A DNA stretch of 64,000 bases from Schizochytrium sp. TIO01 (lineage: Eukaryota > Sar > Bigyra > Thraustochytrida > Thraustochytriidae): contig SMSO01000032.1 of assembly GCA_004764695.1 (NCBI GenBank), positions 456,501 through 520,500 on the forward strand, written 5' to 3'. Each line of letters begins with the position of its first letter. Positions within the stretch are counted from its first letter, which is position 1. The notes under the pieces were generated by a model. That model searched no databases and was not told where the DNA came from. It was given only the letters and a program-made list of their open reading frames with translations. Shown here in pieces: positions 16,625 through 26,439 of this stretch. The position numbers were made by a program, and so were the translations under genes.

Positions 16625-17911
16625 ATGTCATTCAACACCCTAGTTAGTGCTATGCGACGCGGCCCAGGTCGAGTATCTTTGGAAGAGGTAGAAGCTTCCA
16701 TTGACATTTTACAGCACCAACTGCAGGGTGCAGTTCTTTTAGCCGGAGAGCGTGAACTCTTGCACGAGAGGCTACACGAGCTCACAGCGTACCGGGATCT
16801 ATGTTATGCGTTCGTACAGGAGGAGGAACAAGGAATCAGAGTCATGCACATCTATATGCAAAAGCTTTTGCGTATGAATCGACCTTTCTCTGTAGGTTCA
16901 ATAGATGGTGTTTCGCGTGCACTAGTGTTGCGGGATCTCAGTGGAGTTGATGCAAATGGACATATGGATGAGTATGAATTTGAGAGACTTATTCACACAA
17001 ATGATGGAGATGGTCGTACAGTTATCGACGCTTTCCACATCAACGGTCGACGTATGGCTATTGTCAAGAGGCTACCGAAACGTTCTCTCCTAAATCGCCC
17101 AACACATGAACAGCAACGTGAAATCTATAAGATGCGTCAAGAGTTTGCTCTGCAGGTCATTTTAGAGCCTTACAACTCACCTAATATTCTCTGCTTCGAG
17201 AAATACTTTGAAAATCAAAACGACATCTACGCGGTGTTTCGTCGAGCTGACGAAAGCCTTTTTGACCTCGCTGTGCGTGGCATCAGCGATGTTACAATTC
17301 TGCGAAGTATTTTTCTTCAAATGGCAAGGGCTGTGCTGTTTCTCAAAGGCCTCGGTGTTGTACATCGTGACCTTAAGCTTGAAAACTTTGTTGTCTACCA
17401 CAATACGGAGGCTGGAGAGAAAGTTCTGGTTCAATTGATTGATTTTGGTCTAAGTGCAACATTACCTCCAAATGGAGGCTTTCATACTACCGAGCATCCT
17501 GTGGGAACTGTGAATTTCATGTCTCCTGAAATCTTTGTACACTCTGGGCCATATGACCCAATAGCTGCGGAGGTGTGGAGTCTTGGTATTTGTTTCTTCG
17601 CGCTTGGAGTTTTGGCTCAACCTTATGGTCAGCCTACCCTCCTCGACAATGGGTACCGTCGTCTGCATCAGCATGGAGCTGCGTACACTTTGAATCGTTA
17701 CCGGAATTCTATGAATGGCTGCATACACCATGATCCCAGACTTATCCTCATGCTGGATCGTATGCTTGTGCCTGCTGCGAGTAGACGCTTGTCAATTGAG
17801 GATGTTGTTCAGCATTTATCTGAGCCCCCTCCTACACAGCAACAAATTGACGAGATTGTACAGCAGCAGACCTCAGCTGTAGCTCAAGGTTCTAGCTCTT
17901 CGCCAAAATAA
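16625..17911 (+). CDS. Protein kinase 2, paralogue of kinase 1
   Basis: Single-exon gene of 428 aa. The frame is open from 16613, but the first ATG is 16625. An N-terminal helical region (about 15-75, Leu/Glu-rich) precedes a divergent kinase domain. The likely ATP lysine is K148 in MAIVKRL, the catalytic loop is HRDLKLEN (H247-N254), the metal motif is DFG (D273), the activation segment ends in MSPE rather than APE, and helix F reads VWSLGICFF. A glycine-rich loop is not obvious. Catalytic residues are complete, so activity is expected. The shared YDPIA-x-[DE]-x-WSLGICFF block and overall plan tie it to kinase 1 on the opposite strand 8 kb away, so this may be an old local duplication. It ends in a Gln/Ser-rich tail. 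Substrate and pathway are unknown. Confidence 0.82.
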   Translation: MSFNTLVSAMRRGPGRVSLEEVEASIDILQHQLQGAVLLAGERELLHERLHELTAYRDLCYAFVQEEEQGIRVMHIYMQKLLRMNRPFSVGSIDGVSRALVLRDLSGVDANGHMDEYEFERLIHTNDGDGRTVIDAFHINGRRMAIVKRLPKRSLLNRPTHEQQREIYKMRQEFALQVILEPYNSPNILCFEKYFENQNDIYAVFRRADESLFDLAVRGISDVTILRSIFLQMARAVLFLKGLGVVHRDLKLENFVVYHNTEAGEKVLVQLIDFGLSATLPPNGGFHTTEHPVGTVNFMSPEIFVHSGPYDPIAAEVWSLGICFFALGVLAQPYGQPTLLDNGYRRLHQHGAAYTLNRYRNSMNGCIHHDPRLILMLDRMLVPAASRRLSIEDVVQHLSEPPPTQQQIDEIVQQQTSAVAQGSSSSPK

Positions 17912-18929
17912 GTTCCCGTTACTTTTGACTGGCAGCGCACCTAGTTGAAAGTAATATGAAGCATATTTTGACTTGTCTTGGTGTAGATAAGGTAGGGCGC
18001 TAGCTTAAGGAATGACAGCCTTTGTGGCTCATCACTTTTGATTTTTTAAAGAAAGCAGACACTCAGCCAAAGCGAACTCTGAGCCTACGTGTTCTTCGCA
18101 TGATTCTCCTATAGCAGATGAGAGAAGAACAACTGCATGTGTTGGCATGTGCTATAGATATGTCTGGTATAATATATGCATTCATATTCTGCATTTGCTT
18201 GAAGTTGAGAGACAATTTGATACATAAAGATCTGACGCTTTAGTTTAGTCTCTATATCTTGTATGTTTTTTTTTGTTTTTTTTGAAATGATGACTAAATA
18301 TAAACTTAACAAACTTCTCCTTTAATCCTATCACGTATCCACTTTTGGCGTTATGATCATCTTTGTCTTGATCTCTTCTTTTTCTCTCTTTCTAAATCCT
18401 GACAGACTGAAGTTCATGGTGTGTGTGCTTTCAATGCCACGTTTTCAATGTACTCGATCCCATTCTTCCCATTCCTTTCTTGCCTCAAGCAGTATTTGCT
18501 AATTTGATTCTCCCATTTATAACCTACAGAGAGAAAATTCTTAATGTATTACATTAAAAACACATCCGGAAAAATGGCAATAAAATCATAATAATAAGAA
18601 GATTCAGGTGCATACACTGTCTTTTGTCTTCATATATACATATTATTCTTTTCATAACATGTTAAAAAAAATAAAAAAATAGTTCTTCTTTAAGAGTAAG
18701 CACTCGTAACGGTCATCTGCTGCTTTTACTAATATTTCCTTTTCAGAGGACCACAATAGGAATTATTACGTCAATCATTCAGGGCCAAACAAGGGAGATC
18801 GATTTGTGCAGGCCTGTAGCTACAAACCAATTGGCTCGTGCAAACGGGTTTCCTCTTCGGCAGCGCGACCAACGCTTTACTTGCGAGGGATTTGAGAGGG
18901 GTCTTGTTGAAACAGGGTGTGACTTCAGG
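17912..18929. other. Intergenic region between kinase 2 and IFT81
   Basis: About 1 kb, AT-rich, with T-rich runs at 18266-18284 and an AT-only block at 18660-18682. The coding frame of IFT81 remains open upstream to 18804 without an ATG. No RNA gene or other ORF is supported. Confidence 0.5.
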
Positions 18930-20990
18930 ATGAGCGAGATTAAGTTCATTGTGGAGCACCTGAACCAGAAGCCGTTCAACCGCGACTTGACCCTCGTCAG
19001 CTTTGATGAACTTAGTCCGTTTGAGCTTTTGCAGCTCCTCAACGATGTCCTCGAGTACCTGGATCCCCAGCTGCACAAGGTTGACCTGCGAGAAGAAAGT
19101 CAAGCTAAGGAAGGAGCGACAGCAAACCGTATGATGGATTTTTTAAGAATTCTCAAATTCAAAGTTCCCCAAAACAATGCGGAGCGATTTAAGATTGCAC
19201 TTGGCAATGGTGATCGCTCCGCAGTGTATCATGTTCTACACTATTTACTTTCCCGTCTCGAGCCACTAAAGACACGAGCATACCTTGCTCGCTTTCTTGT
19301 CAACGTAGAAATCCCATCTGCTTTTCTTCATGATGAAGCCATCCAAGATGTATACCAACATTACAAACAACTACAGCGCGAGTTTAAGGAAACGCATAAG
19401 GCTGTGGAGTCCCTTCGTCATAACACCATGCAGCCCGGCGAGCTAAAGCGAGAAATTGCACAGCTCGAAGAAGAGAAAGGTCAATTGATCGAGAAAATTA
19501 ATAATCTCAAGCGCAAGACTGAAGATATGCCTGGATTTAAAGAACTCTATGATGTTACCAGCGCTCTTCGTAGGGAGCAAGAGGACGAGACTAAGCTATT
19601 GGATCAAGGCCGCGAGCAACAGGCTTCTCTTGAGATGTGCCAGCGAAAATTAGAAGAGCTGCGAAGACGATACGAGGAGCTTAGTGCTTCTCAGCGTGAT
19701 GATGACCCTGATGAATTGCTGAGCCGCATGGAGAGAGAAGTTCAGGAGCAGCATGACCTTTTAGAGGAAAAGATTCCGGGAGAACTCCAAGAGGCATACG
19801 ATCGCCTTGGGGATGTGGAGCGTGGCTTGAGTGAACCCATCAAAACTCAAAGTGATGTAGATGAGGTAGAAGCCCGGGTCTTGAAGACGCGTCGTGAGAT
19901 CGATTCCTTACAAGAGCAGGTAGATCGCTCCCGACGCCTGAGTGGTAGCGATGATAAGTTGAAGATGTTTCGTCAACAAGGAGCTATGATTCAGAAGAAA
20001 TTGCAACAGAAAACACGCGAACTTGAGGAGGTGCTCGACGATGTGCAGAGACTTGATAAGGAACTTGCTGACAAAGAGCGTGCACTAGCTGGAATGGCTG
20101 GATCTCAAAGCATGCGAAAGTCTGATTTCAGACAATATGCAAGTGAATTGCGTCAAAAGACCCAGGAGTATAAACGAAAGAAGCAGGAATTGTCAGCCTT
20201 GCGGGCAGAGACTGTCATTTTAGCGCGTACAGAAACAATTTTACGGTCACGCGGAGAGAACGTTGAAGAGTTTCTTAAGGCTTTAGAACGAGGCAAGGGC
20301 GTGGAAGGCGCTGCGCAAATGGAGCAGGAACTAGAAGATGTGTCCAAGAAGGCCGCGGACCTAAACAAAAACAAAAAGATGACTTTAGAGGAGATTTCGG
20401 AGATTGTTCGCCAGCTAAAGGATACTTTAGCGAAACGCAAGCAAAAGCTCACTCCTCAAATTGAGAAGCTTCGATCTGTTCGTGAGAAGTTTAAGAATCT
20501 TGAGCATGACTATCTAGATAAGAAGGCTCTCTACGATAACACTGCAGTGGGTCTTGAAAGTGAACGTATCAAGCTTGAGAATGAGTGCAATGCTCTACAA
20601 GGTGAATGCATTCGAGAAGAGTCTCGTTTCCATTATCTGCATTGCCTCACAGACATTGCTAATGTACAACTTAACCGTGTACAGGATGAGCTTGCCTTTC
20701 AGCGAGGTGAGGGACGCCTCCTTCGAGATTTTAAAGCTTACAAAGACCTGTATCATCACAAAATTCAACAACAAGAACAGCTTTCAAAGGAACTGCGAAA
20801 GAAGCAGCGTAATCTTAAGGAGAATGCCCCAGTCAACACAGAGCAGAGGCAAATGTTTGTCGATCTCAAGAGACTTCTTCAGCTCAAGGCCCGCGTCGCA
20901 CAACAGAGCCAGCGTCCTGGCTTCAGTGATAATGTTTTCGATCTCAACAATGATTCTGGTGGTGCAAACATTATGACCATTGACCAATGA
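18930..20990 (+). CDS. IFT81: Intraflagellar transport protein 81
   Basis: Single-exon gene of 686 aa, close to the usual 670-690 aa. The ATG at 18930 gives MSEIKFIVEHLNQKPF, the family's standard N-terminus; upstream codons lack an ATG. Residues 1 to about 115 form the calponin-homology-like domain, with conserved LLQLLNDVLEYLDP, LRILKFK and the KTRAYLARFLVNVEIPS block. The rest is almost continuous heptad coiled coil (about 150-670), including the SLxxYRQQ-like region (MFRQQGAMIQKK) and the late EESRFHYLHC segment. In known systems IFT81 pairs with IFT74 in the IFT-B core, and the N-domain binds tubulin cargo. Its presence, with IFT20 nearby, shows that the organism builds flagella. The 3' flank has an ATAATAAAG at about 21100. 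Confidence 0.95.
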   Translation: MSEIKFIVEHLNQKPFNRDLTLVSFDELSPFELLQLLNDVLEYLDPQLHKVDLREESQAKEGATANRMMDFLRILKFKVPQNNAERFKIALGNGDRSAVYHVLHYLLSRLEPLKTRAYLARFLVNVEIPSAFLHDEAIQDVYQHYKQLQREFKETHKAVESLRHNTMQPGELKREIAQLEEEKGQLIEKINNLKRKTEDMPGFKELYDVTSALRREQEDETKLLDQGREQQASLEMCQRKLEELRRRYEELSASQRDDDPDELLSRMEREVQEQHDLLEEKIPGELQEAYDRLGDVERGLSEPIKTQSDVDEVEARVLKTRREIDSLQEQVDRSRRLSGSDDKLKMFRQQGAMIQKKLQQKTRELEEVLDDVQRLDKELADKERALAGMAGSQSMRKSDFRQYASELRQKTQEYKRKKQELSALRAETVILARTETILRSRGENVEEFLKALERGKGVEGAAQMEQELEDVSKKAADLNKNKKMTLEEISEIVRQLKDTLAKRKQKLTPQIEKLRSVREKFKNLEHDYLDKKALYDNTAVGLESERIKLENECNALQGECIREESRFHYLHCLTDIANVQLNRVQDELAFQRGEGRLLRDFKAYKDLYHHKIQQQEQLSKELRKKQRNLKENAPVNTEQRQMFVDLKRLLQLKARVAQQSQRPGFSDNVFDLNNDSGGANIMTIDQ

Positions 20991-21928
20991 CCAACGCTAG
21001 CGTCATCGCGTTTCGAATGGTAACACTCTGGTCCCGGAATTGAGAACCTATTCGGGTGTAATTTCTTTAGCATCTGTATGTTTTTTTCATAAACAAATTA
21101 TAATAAAGCAACTATGCACTCGTTCTTTTTTAGGGGGATTTTAGAGACCTCAAGTTGAGCAAAACCTTTGTTTTGCGTTTGAAAGATGTCCAAGGATATT
21201 CTAACTGAGTAATTGGTTTCGAAAGATAAAAACACCGACCATCGCTGGATTCGTTTGCAATACGCCACATGGGCTTGGTCTAGGGATAATAAACATCAAG
21301 TTACAGCACAGAAAGGATCGTTTGGTGCAAGTCATGTATCCATTTAGATGTGCTAAAAGGATTATTTCTCAATTCGAGCATCCTGGTCTGCATATCATAA
21401 AGAAGATCAAGGTGAGTTTGTAAAGCGTATCGTATAGCTGAAACAACGTAAGACAAATACATTGTATGGTGCGATTTATATGCACTGACTTGTATTAACT
21501 CACATGGTCTCGCATTAAAGTCGACCAAGTGAATTGACATTGAAAAACCGCAGAGCCATGAGCGCCCAACTAAATGGATAACAATAGTGTTTTGACAAGA
21601 CAAGATAATGCCGCGATCAAACCCTTCAAAACCTGCTATTCTAGTTTCGGGGTTTATCGCTTTAATTCAAAACTGATATGATGCTAAATTCAAAATACAA
21701 GAAGAAAATTAAAAGTAGTTCTCAAATTAAATTTGGTACATCACACGCGATATGAATAAAACTTCTTCACATCAATGTCACTTTCTTTGAAAATGGCAAA
21801 CTGAAACCAAGTTATTTGACACAATGTCTTTATGGTTTCTTAGAAGGAGACATCGCCCCATCGATCTAAGTCTAGATTTTCAAACCCGAGCTTGTCAAAT
21901 AAAATATTTGTGTTATAGATGCAAAACC
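20991..21928. other. Convergent intergenic region between IFT81 and EI24-like gene
   Basis: About 940 bp between two stop codons of convergent genes. It has a poly(A)-signal-like ATAATAAAG near 21100 for IFT81. No coding or RNA signal is otherwise seen. Confidence 0.5.
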
Positions 21929-22930
21929 TCACTTAGCGTCTACCTGAGGTGTATAACGTGCTTTTCCAAAGCGTCGTTCGAAACCAATAAATCGTAGAAC
22001 TGCTAATGTAAGCCATTCTGCAAATACAAAGACTTGAAGAGATCGAGGCATGAGTGTGGTGGGACTATGTTGGACAGGTGCAGTGACGATGGAGAGAATG
22101 AGACAGACAGGAAATGTAACACAGTAAATCCCATATCCTAAAAATGCCGGAATAAAGGTTACCAATAAAGCGCAGGGCATACCAAAACCAGCCATGAAGG
22201 GCCAGCATGACTGGAACATACGCAAACGCTTACGAAAGTCCCAGCCTTGATGTTTCCATTTAAGATCATAGCAGTAGAAAGAGGCTGTCCATGCTGTGTA
22301 GATGAGGGAAATAGGAAGTCCGATAATGGGAATAAAATATACAAGAAAAACAAATAGTGTGACCCATGCCATAAGGATATAATTGTAGATTGAATCGCGG
22401 AGATTCTCTGCCATATTCTCGCCTCCTTTGATTACGCCAAATTCGAGAAGAAACACCTGTTTCCCAATATCTAGGTTCCAAGCAGCATTGAGAACTAACG
22501 AGAGTGCATACATCGGGACCAGCCATAAAATCTGAAAGGCTTGCTCGGATGTCCAAGTGACTATATCTTGCGCAGCGCTCCAGACAGCTGGGTCTGCATC
22601 TGATCCTTCAAGCAGATCACGAAGGGTGTCGTTTAGATACTCCAATAAAGGTGTGAGCACAAAATTATACGCAAATAGGCTACCGAGAAATATTGTACCG
22701 TTCATGACGAAGCACTGCTGCGTAGAAATGCTTGTTGTTTGAATTGTGGCAATATAATGTAGAGATCGAGGCCAGTTGATTGCTGCTTTAAACCCAAGAA
22801 CGAAGGCCTCCCACGCCGTAGGCCGAATCTTCGCAGGTCTGTTTGTAGTTGTGTCGGCGGCATTGCTACTTGCAGATGCTGGCTCTGCGCTGAGCTCGTT
22901 ATTCTCTGCCGCAGGCAAAGGTGTCTCCAT
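21929..22930 (-). CDS. EI24-like multi-pass ER membrane protein
   Basis: Single exon, 333 aa from the ATG at 22930. The frame is open to 23002, but only through a GTG. After a 40-residue polar head, several hydrophobic segments are visible (about 77-98, 133-152, 184-218 and 246-285, plus one near 300-318). Family hallmarks of EI24/PIG8 (etoposide-induced 2.4) are present: W-x-V/L-P-x-Y-x-L-S-x-x-[LV]-N-A-x-W-x-x-D-I at 136-155, YDLKWKHQGWDFRKR at 221-235, then a WPF-x-x-GFGMP-x-A-L block at 243-255. In animals EI24 is an ER protein needed for autophagosome maturation, and plants and fungi have relatives. Function here is inferred from family only. Confidence 0.82.
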   Translation of the reverse strand: METPLPAAENNELSAEPASASSNAADTTTNRPAKIRPTAWEAFVLGFKAAINWPRSLHYIATIQTTSISTQQCFVMNGTIFLGSLFAYNFVLTPLLEYLNDTLRDLLEGSDADPAVWSAAQDIVTWTSEQAFQILWLVPMYALSLVLNAAWNLDIGKQVFLLEFGVIKGGENMAENLRDSIYNYILMAWVTLFVFLVYFIPIIGLPISLIYTAWTASFYCYDLKWKHQGWDFRKRLRMFQSCWPFMAGFGMPCALLVTFIPAFLGYGIYCVTFPVCLILSIVTAPVQHSPTTLMPRSLQVFVFAEWLTLAVLRFIGFERRFGKARYTPQVDAK

Positions 22931-23902
22931 CGCGAAGTAACAAAGTTGTCTTGTACAGAAAAGCACAAAGAGTAATCGCGAGTAGTCGTGCTCGCCAGCC
23001 ACAGCTCTTGGATATAGCTCGTTATATTGATTTGATGGGCTTGCTCTTGCTACGCCTAGAGTTACGACGATCGTAACGAGGCTCGCAATCTCCGAAAGAT
23101 TGGGTCTGCTCCAGAGAGAAACCAGGTTCTAGTGAGCGCAATAGAAAGTTGGGGGATTGACTTTCATCATATGTAGGCCTATGTCCAAGTGATGTCTAGG
23201 GTCACTATAACAATGCTAATTACTACTAGTGCATAGAGTATTTAGAATTCCTTTTAAAAGGTGCAACGTGGCAAGAATTAGCTGATTCAAAGCCTGCTCA
23301 TGAGCTTGATGCCAGACATTTCAAACTAGGTAGTGATTGTACTGAGGAAATGGTAGTCTAAAGAGTTCACAGACTTGAAATAGCAAAACTTTGCAGTTAC
23401 AACATCATTGCATGTGGACGAGTATCTTTTAAACTTTCAACTGGATCGATTTAGATCTGGAAGACGCAATTTAAAGGAGAAGAACAGATAGGAGACCAAA
23501 AAGTTTTAAAAATAGGCGCACAAAATTGGTTGAAGTGAAAAAAACTCAAGTAAGAGAGCAAATTACTCTTCGTGTAGAATGCGTTGACTAAATTGTGTTC
23601 CTCGATTATTATGAAGTGGTTTAATAAAAAACCGTAGTGTGCAACCAACTATAAGTAAGGAGATAATTCACCAATGATAACTCGTACAAAGGAAGCATCC
23701 AGGTTTCTCTAGATAAAACTGGCAGAAAGATGGAAACTTGATATACACGTAGACGGCTGAGAGAAATAGAATCTTCACAATCTAAAAAGTAGTTGCAATT
23801 GTGGAGCGCATGCGAGCATTTCTATACCGCTTAGCGTACTAGACTATCACTAGTACCTGGCTCTTTGTTTCAAAGCAGAAGAAGTTAAGAAATGGCAAAA
23901 AG
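22931..23902. other. Intergenic region upstream of EI24-like gene
   Basis: About 970 bp containing the EI24-like promoter and the 3' flank of the thioesterase gene. It is AT-rich with no ORF, repeat or RNA signal that I trust. Confidence 0.5.
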
Positions 23903-24430
23903 TTAGAGCTTTGCAGTCTTGGCCTTTTTCTTGTCAGACTTGCTGGGCAACTTGACAAGCGAGATGGTCGTGGTACTAGTGACCAAAAGCTCACCAGTTT
24001 CCGAACCAAGTCGCAGTTCTGCGTCGAGAAATGCAATAGAGCGTCCAAACTTGACGACCTTTGCGATGCCTACAAGGTCGGTGTTGGGCGGCACAGGACG
24101 GAGGAAGGTCGTCTTTTGTTCAAGGCTAGCTACAGTGAACTTGAGCTGCGAGTAGATCACGACCATCTGGGCAGTGACAGCATCTAACATTGCCGATGCA
24201 AATCCACCTTGGATCTGTGCCTTGGGACCAGGTTTGCCATTGCACATAGCATCGGACCCACGAAACTTCATGACGAGACGTCCACTCTCGCGATCAAAGC
24301 TGATGATTTTGTCATCACCATCACCTCCGCTCAGCGTGGAGACAGAAGGATTCTTGCCCCTTCCAAAGGAGGAATTTAAAAGCTCCACGATGCGTTCATC
24401 TGAGGGTGGCGCGTCTTCAGACCCGCTCAT
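23903..24430 (-). CDS. Hotdog-fold acyl-CoA thioesterase, ACOT13/PaaI-like
   Basis: Single exon, 175 aa from the ATG at 24430 (an open TTG lies upstream at 24445). The central helix signature is IQGGFASAMLDAVTA (73-87), equivalent to the HGG-x-x-x-x-x-x-D helix of ACOT13 and PaaI, with the catalytic acid at D83. The usual His before GG is Gln (Q74). Downstream strands carry TTFLRPVPPNTDL and a G-R-S-x-x-F-x-D-A-E-L hotdog strand. The C-terminus is a lysine-rich tail. These enzymes cleave acyl-CoA or aryl-CoA esters to free CoA. It is the first gene of a minus-strand run of three, but gaps of 300-400 bp argue for separate transcripts. Confidence 0.8.
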   Translation of the reverse strand: MSGSEDAPPSDERIVELLNSSFGRGKNPSVSTLSGGDGDDKIISFDRESGRLVMKFRGSDAMCNGKPGPKAQIQGGFASAMLDAVTAQMVVIYSQLKFTVASLEQKTTFLRPVPPNTDLVGIAKVVKFGRSIAFLDAELRLGSETGELLVTSTTTISLVKLPSKSDKKKAKTAKL

Positions 24431-24844
24431 TCTGCAGAAAAGCAATCACTCAGCCAACGCGACAACTACTAAACCTTCGCCAAGTAGTGCTCGATTAAAG
24501 TCTCTCAAGTAAAACTAATGCACAGTCCTTCAGTTACCTGAATTTCGCTTGCAGATCGTTGCAGGTTTGGCTCTGCGGATGGAGGTCTTGACTCGCTCGC
24601 TCAGTCTACCCCATTTGATGATGGAACTTGAGCTCATTAGTTGTTCTTTTGTTCTTTTAAAATTGAAATCTTAGCACTATTATCCGGGACTATATCAGTC
24701 TTACTACTAGATGATGAGAAAAAAGCCTTCATAGTTAAAGTGGTTTTGATTCCGACCAATTCTCAAGCGAGCCTGAATCATTATTGGAGACTTCAAAGGG
24801 TGGCACAAGGCTTAAGATAGAATATTTTATCCATCCTACGTTGA
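24431..24844. other. Short intergenic region
   Basis: About 410 bp between the thioesterase start and the oxygenase stop. Nothing beyond expected flanking sequence is visible. Confidence 0.5.
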
Positions 24845-26134
24845 CTAGTGTGGAGAGGATACCGTAGCGTAGGGCTCACGCACGAGAAGTGTAATAGCGC
24901 AAAATAGTGCCAACGAGGTGGCAAGGATTTGGACAAATTTGACGAGGAGAATTTCGGAACTTGAGACTAAATTGTCCAGACTAGGCTCGTCCACCTTAGC
25001 TGGCATCGATCGCTGGACCTGCGCCCATTTGTACATGATGAGTTCACCGAAAGTCAGATTAGCGATTGGAACGGATTGGCCATTTTGACTCTGATCGGTG
25101 AGGAGCGATACCTTCCCTTTACTTGCGTTGTATTTTGGTACAGAAGCTTCGAAATTAGGAAAGGCGAAAAACACGAAAGAGTATCGGTCCTGTGTACTGA
25201 GAGCGACACGATGCAGAGGTGAACTAATGAGGAAGTCGGAGGTCAAGGCGAGAAAGTCGCCGACATTTACCAGGAAAAGCAAACTGTCATCATGATCACA
25301 ATCAGTATCAGAGTCTAAAACATCGGTGATGCCGGGACGAACTTTCACCCAACCATCATCTGGTGTGGAGAAGTGAAGTGAATCTAAACCTTCCTGGTCC
25401 TCGATTAAAATAAGCGTGAGGAGACCCCAATCCGTGTGCGGAGAACTGCCAGTGCATTCGATTTCTTGCTCGTGGCATCCCATGTTACGAAACTCTCCGG
25501 AGGTATTGCCGAAGTAGTGGAAAAGACGAAGTAGTGAGATGCTCTCACCTTGATCAGTGATGCCCGCAAGGTTTTCAAGACCAGGAACTTGAGATAGCGT
25601 TTCGCGAACAAATGCTTTACTTGTCGATGCAAAGAGTGAATATAGATCCTGAAGTATTTGGCGATTAGAATCTTCGCTATCAAAAGTTTTTGGCCAAAGG
25701 TTAAATCCCTGGAGGCCATTGGTAGGGTTTTCCTCGTCCATATTACCCCATGTATATCCCATAGAAAATGCCTCTTTTACCTCGCGCCGTTTGCTTCCAG
25801 ACTCGCCTCCCAAAGGAACGAAGCCGCGGATGAATCCTTGTTTAGAAATCTTTAGACTTTGTTTCTCCTCCTCAGATACGCTAAAAACATGTCGTGCGGC
25901 TTCAAAAGTACGCTGGCGAAAACCAGGAGGACCTCCATGAACTCGCACGAACGCTGCACCTACATCGTGAAGAGCTTTTTGCAAATCTTCTGAGAGCGCC
26001 TTTTTTTGGTTCACGTCTTCGCCATGAGGTCCTGGATCAAGGTACACGTTGACCGTGGGAAGCACCCTCTGTTTCAAGCCTGTGCCTGAGATAAATAGAC
26101 AAGAGAAGAGCAGAAGCAGGCTCAGCTGCATCAT
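24845..26134 (-). CDS. Isopenicillin-N-synthase-like 2OG-Fe(II) oxygenase with signal peptide and C-terminal membrane anchor
   Basis: Single exon, 429 aa, ATG start. Residues 1-19 are a hydrophobic signal peptide (MMQLSLLLLFSCLFISGTG). The N-terminal DIOX region spans about 27-150 with RGFVPLGGES. The double-stranded beta-helix core has the iron triad H233-x-D235 in SPHTDWG and H308 in PLHRVAL, followed by R317-x-S in DRYSFVFF, the co-substrate carboxylate anchor. All catalytic residues are present. A hydrophobic stretch at about 396-416 near the C-terminus looks like a membrane anchor, leaving a short tail. Family members (IPNS, ACC oxidase, gibberellin oxidases) are normally soluble cytosolic enzymes of about 330 aa; secretory-path targeting plus an anchor is unusual. 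Substrate unknown. Confidence 0.82.
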   Translation of the reverse strand: MMQLSLLLLFSCLFISGTGLKQRVLPTVNVYLDPGPHGEDVNQKKALSEDLQKALHDVGAAFVRVHGGPPGFRQRTFEAARHVFSVSEEEKQSLKISKQGFIRGFVPLGGESGSKRREVKEAFSMGYTWGNMDEENPTNGLQGFNLWPKTFDSEDSNRQILQDLYSLFASTSKAFVRETLSQVPGLENLAGITDQGESISLLRLFHYFGNTSGEFRNMGCHEQEIECTGSSPHTDWGLLTLILIEDQEGLDSLHFSTPDDGWVKVRPGITDVLDSDTDCDHDDSLLFLVNVGDFLALTSDFLISSPLHRVALSTQDRYSFVFFAFPNFEASVPKYNASKGKVSLLTDQSQNGQSVPIANLTFGELIMYKWAQVQRSMPAKVDEPSLDNLVSSSEILLVKFVQILATSLALFCAITLLVREPYATVSSPH

Positions 26135-26439
26135 TGTGTAGGGATCTTATCTGCCCCAAGGATGTTTAGCTTCCTTGTTTTTGAGAGTTGCAGACGTTGA
26201 TGGGTAAGTTTTCATTTTCTTCCGCTTCCTGTTCGGAAAATTGCCGTATAAAAATAATAAAGCATCTAGTACCTGGTTAACAGATACCATAATACACCTT
26301 CTTTTTTTAATCTGGACAGACAGACACATCCGGTCTTCAATTATCGAGTTCTGGTGAGTCATAGCGAGGAGTGAACTTATGCAAGCGAATACTTTATATT
26401 TTCTGTGTGTTCTTTAATTAGGCTACGAGTGTTAAGAGT
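26135..26439. other. Short intergenic region
   Basis: About 305 bp between the oxygenase start and the glycosyltransferase stop. No feature stands out. Confidence 0.5.
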
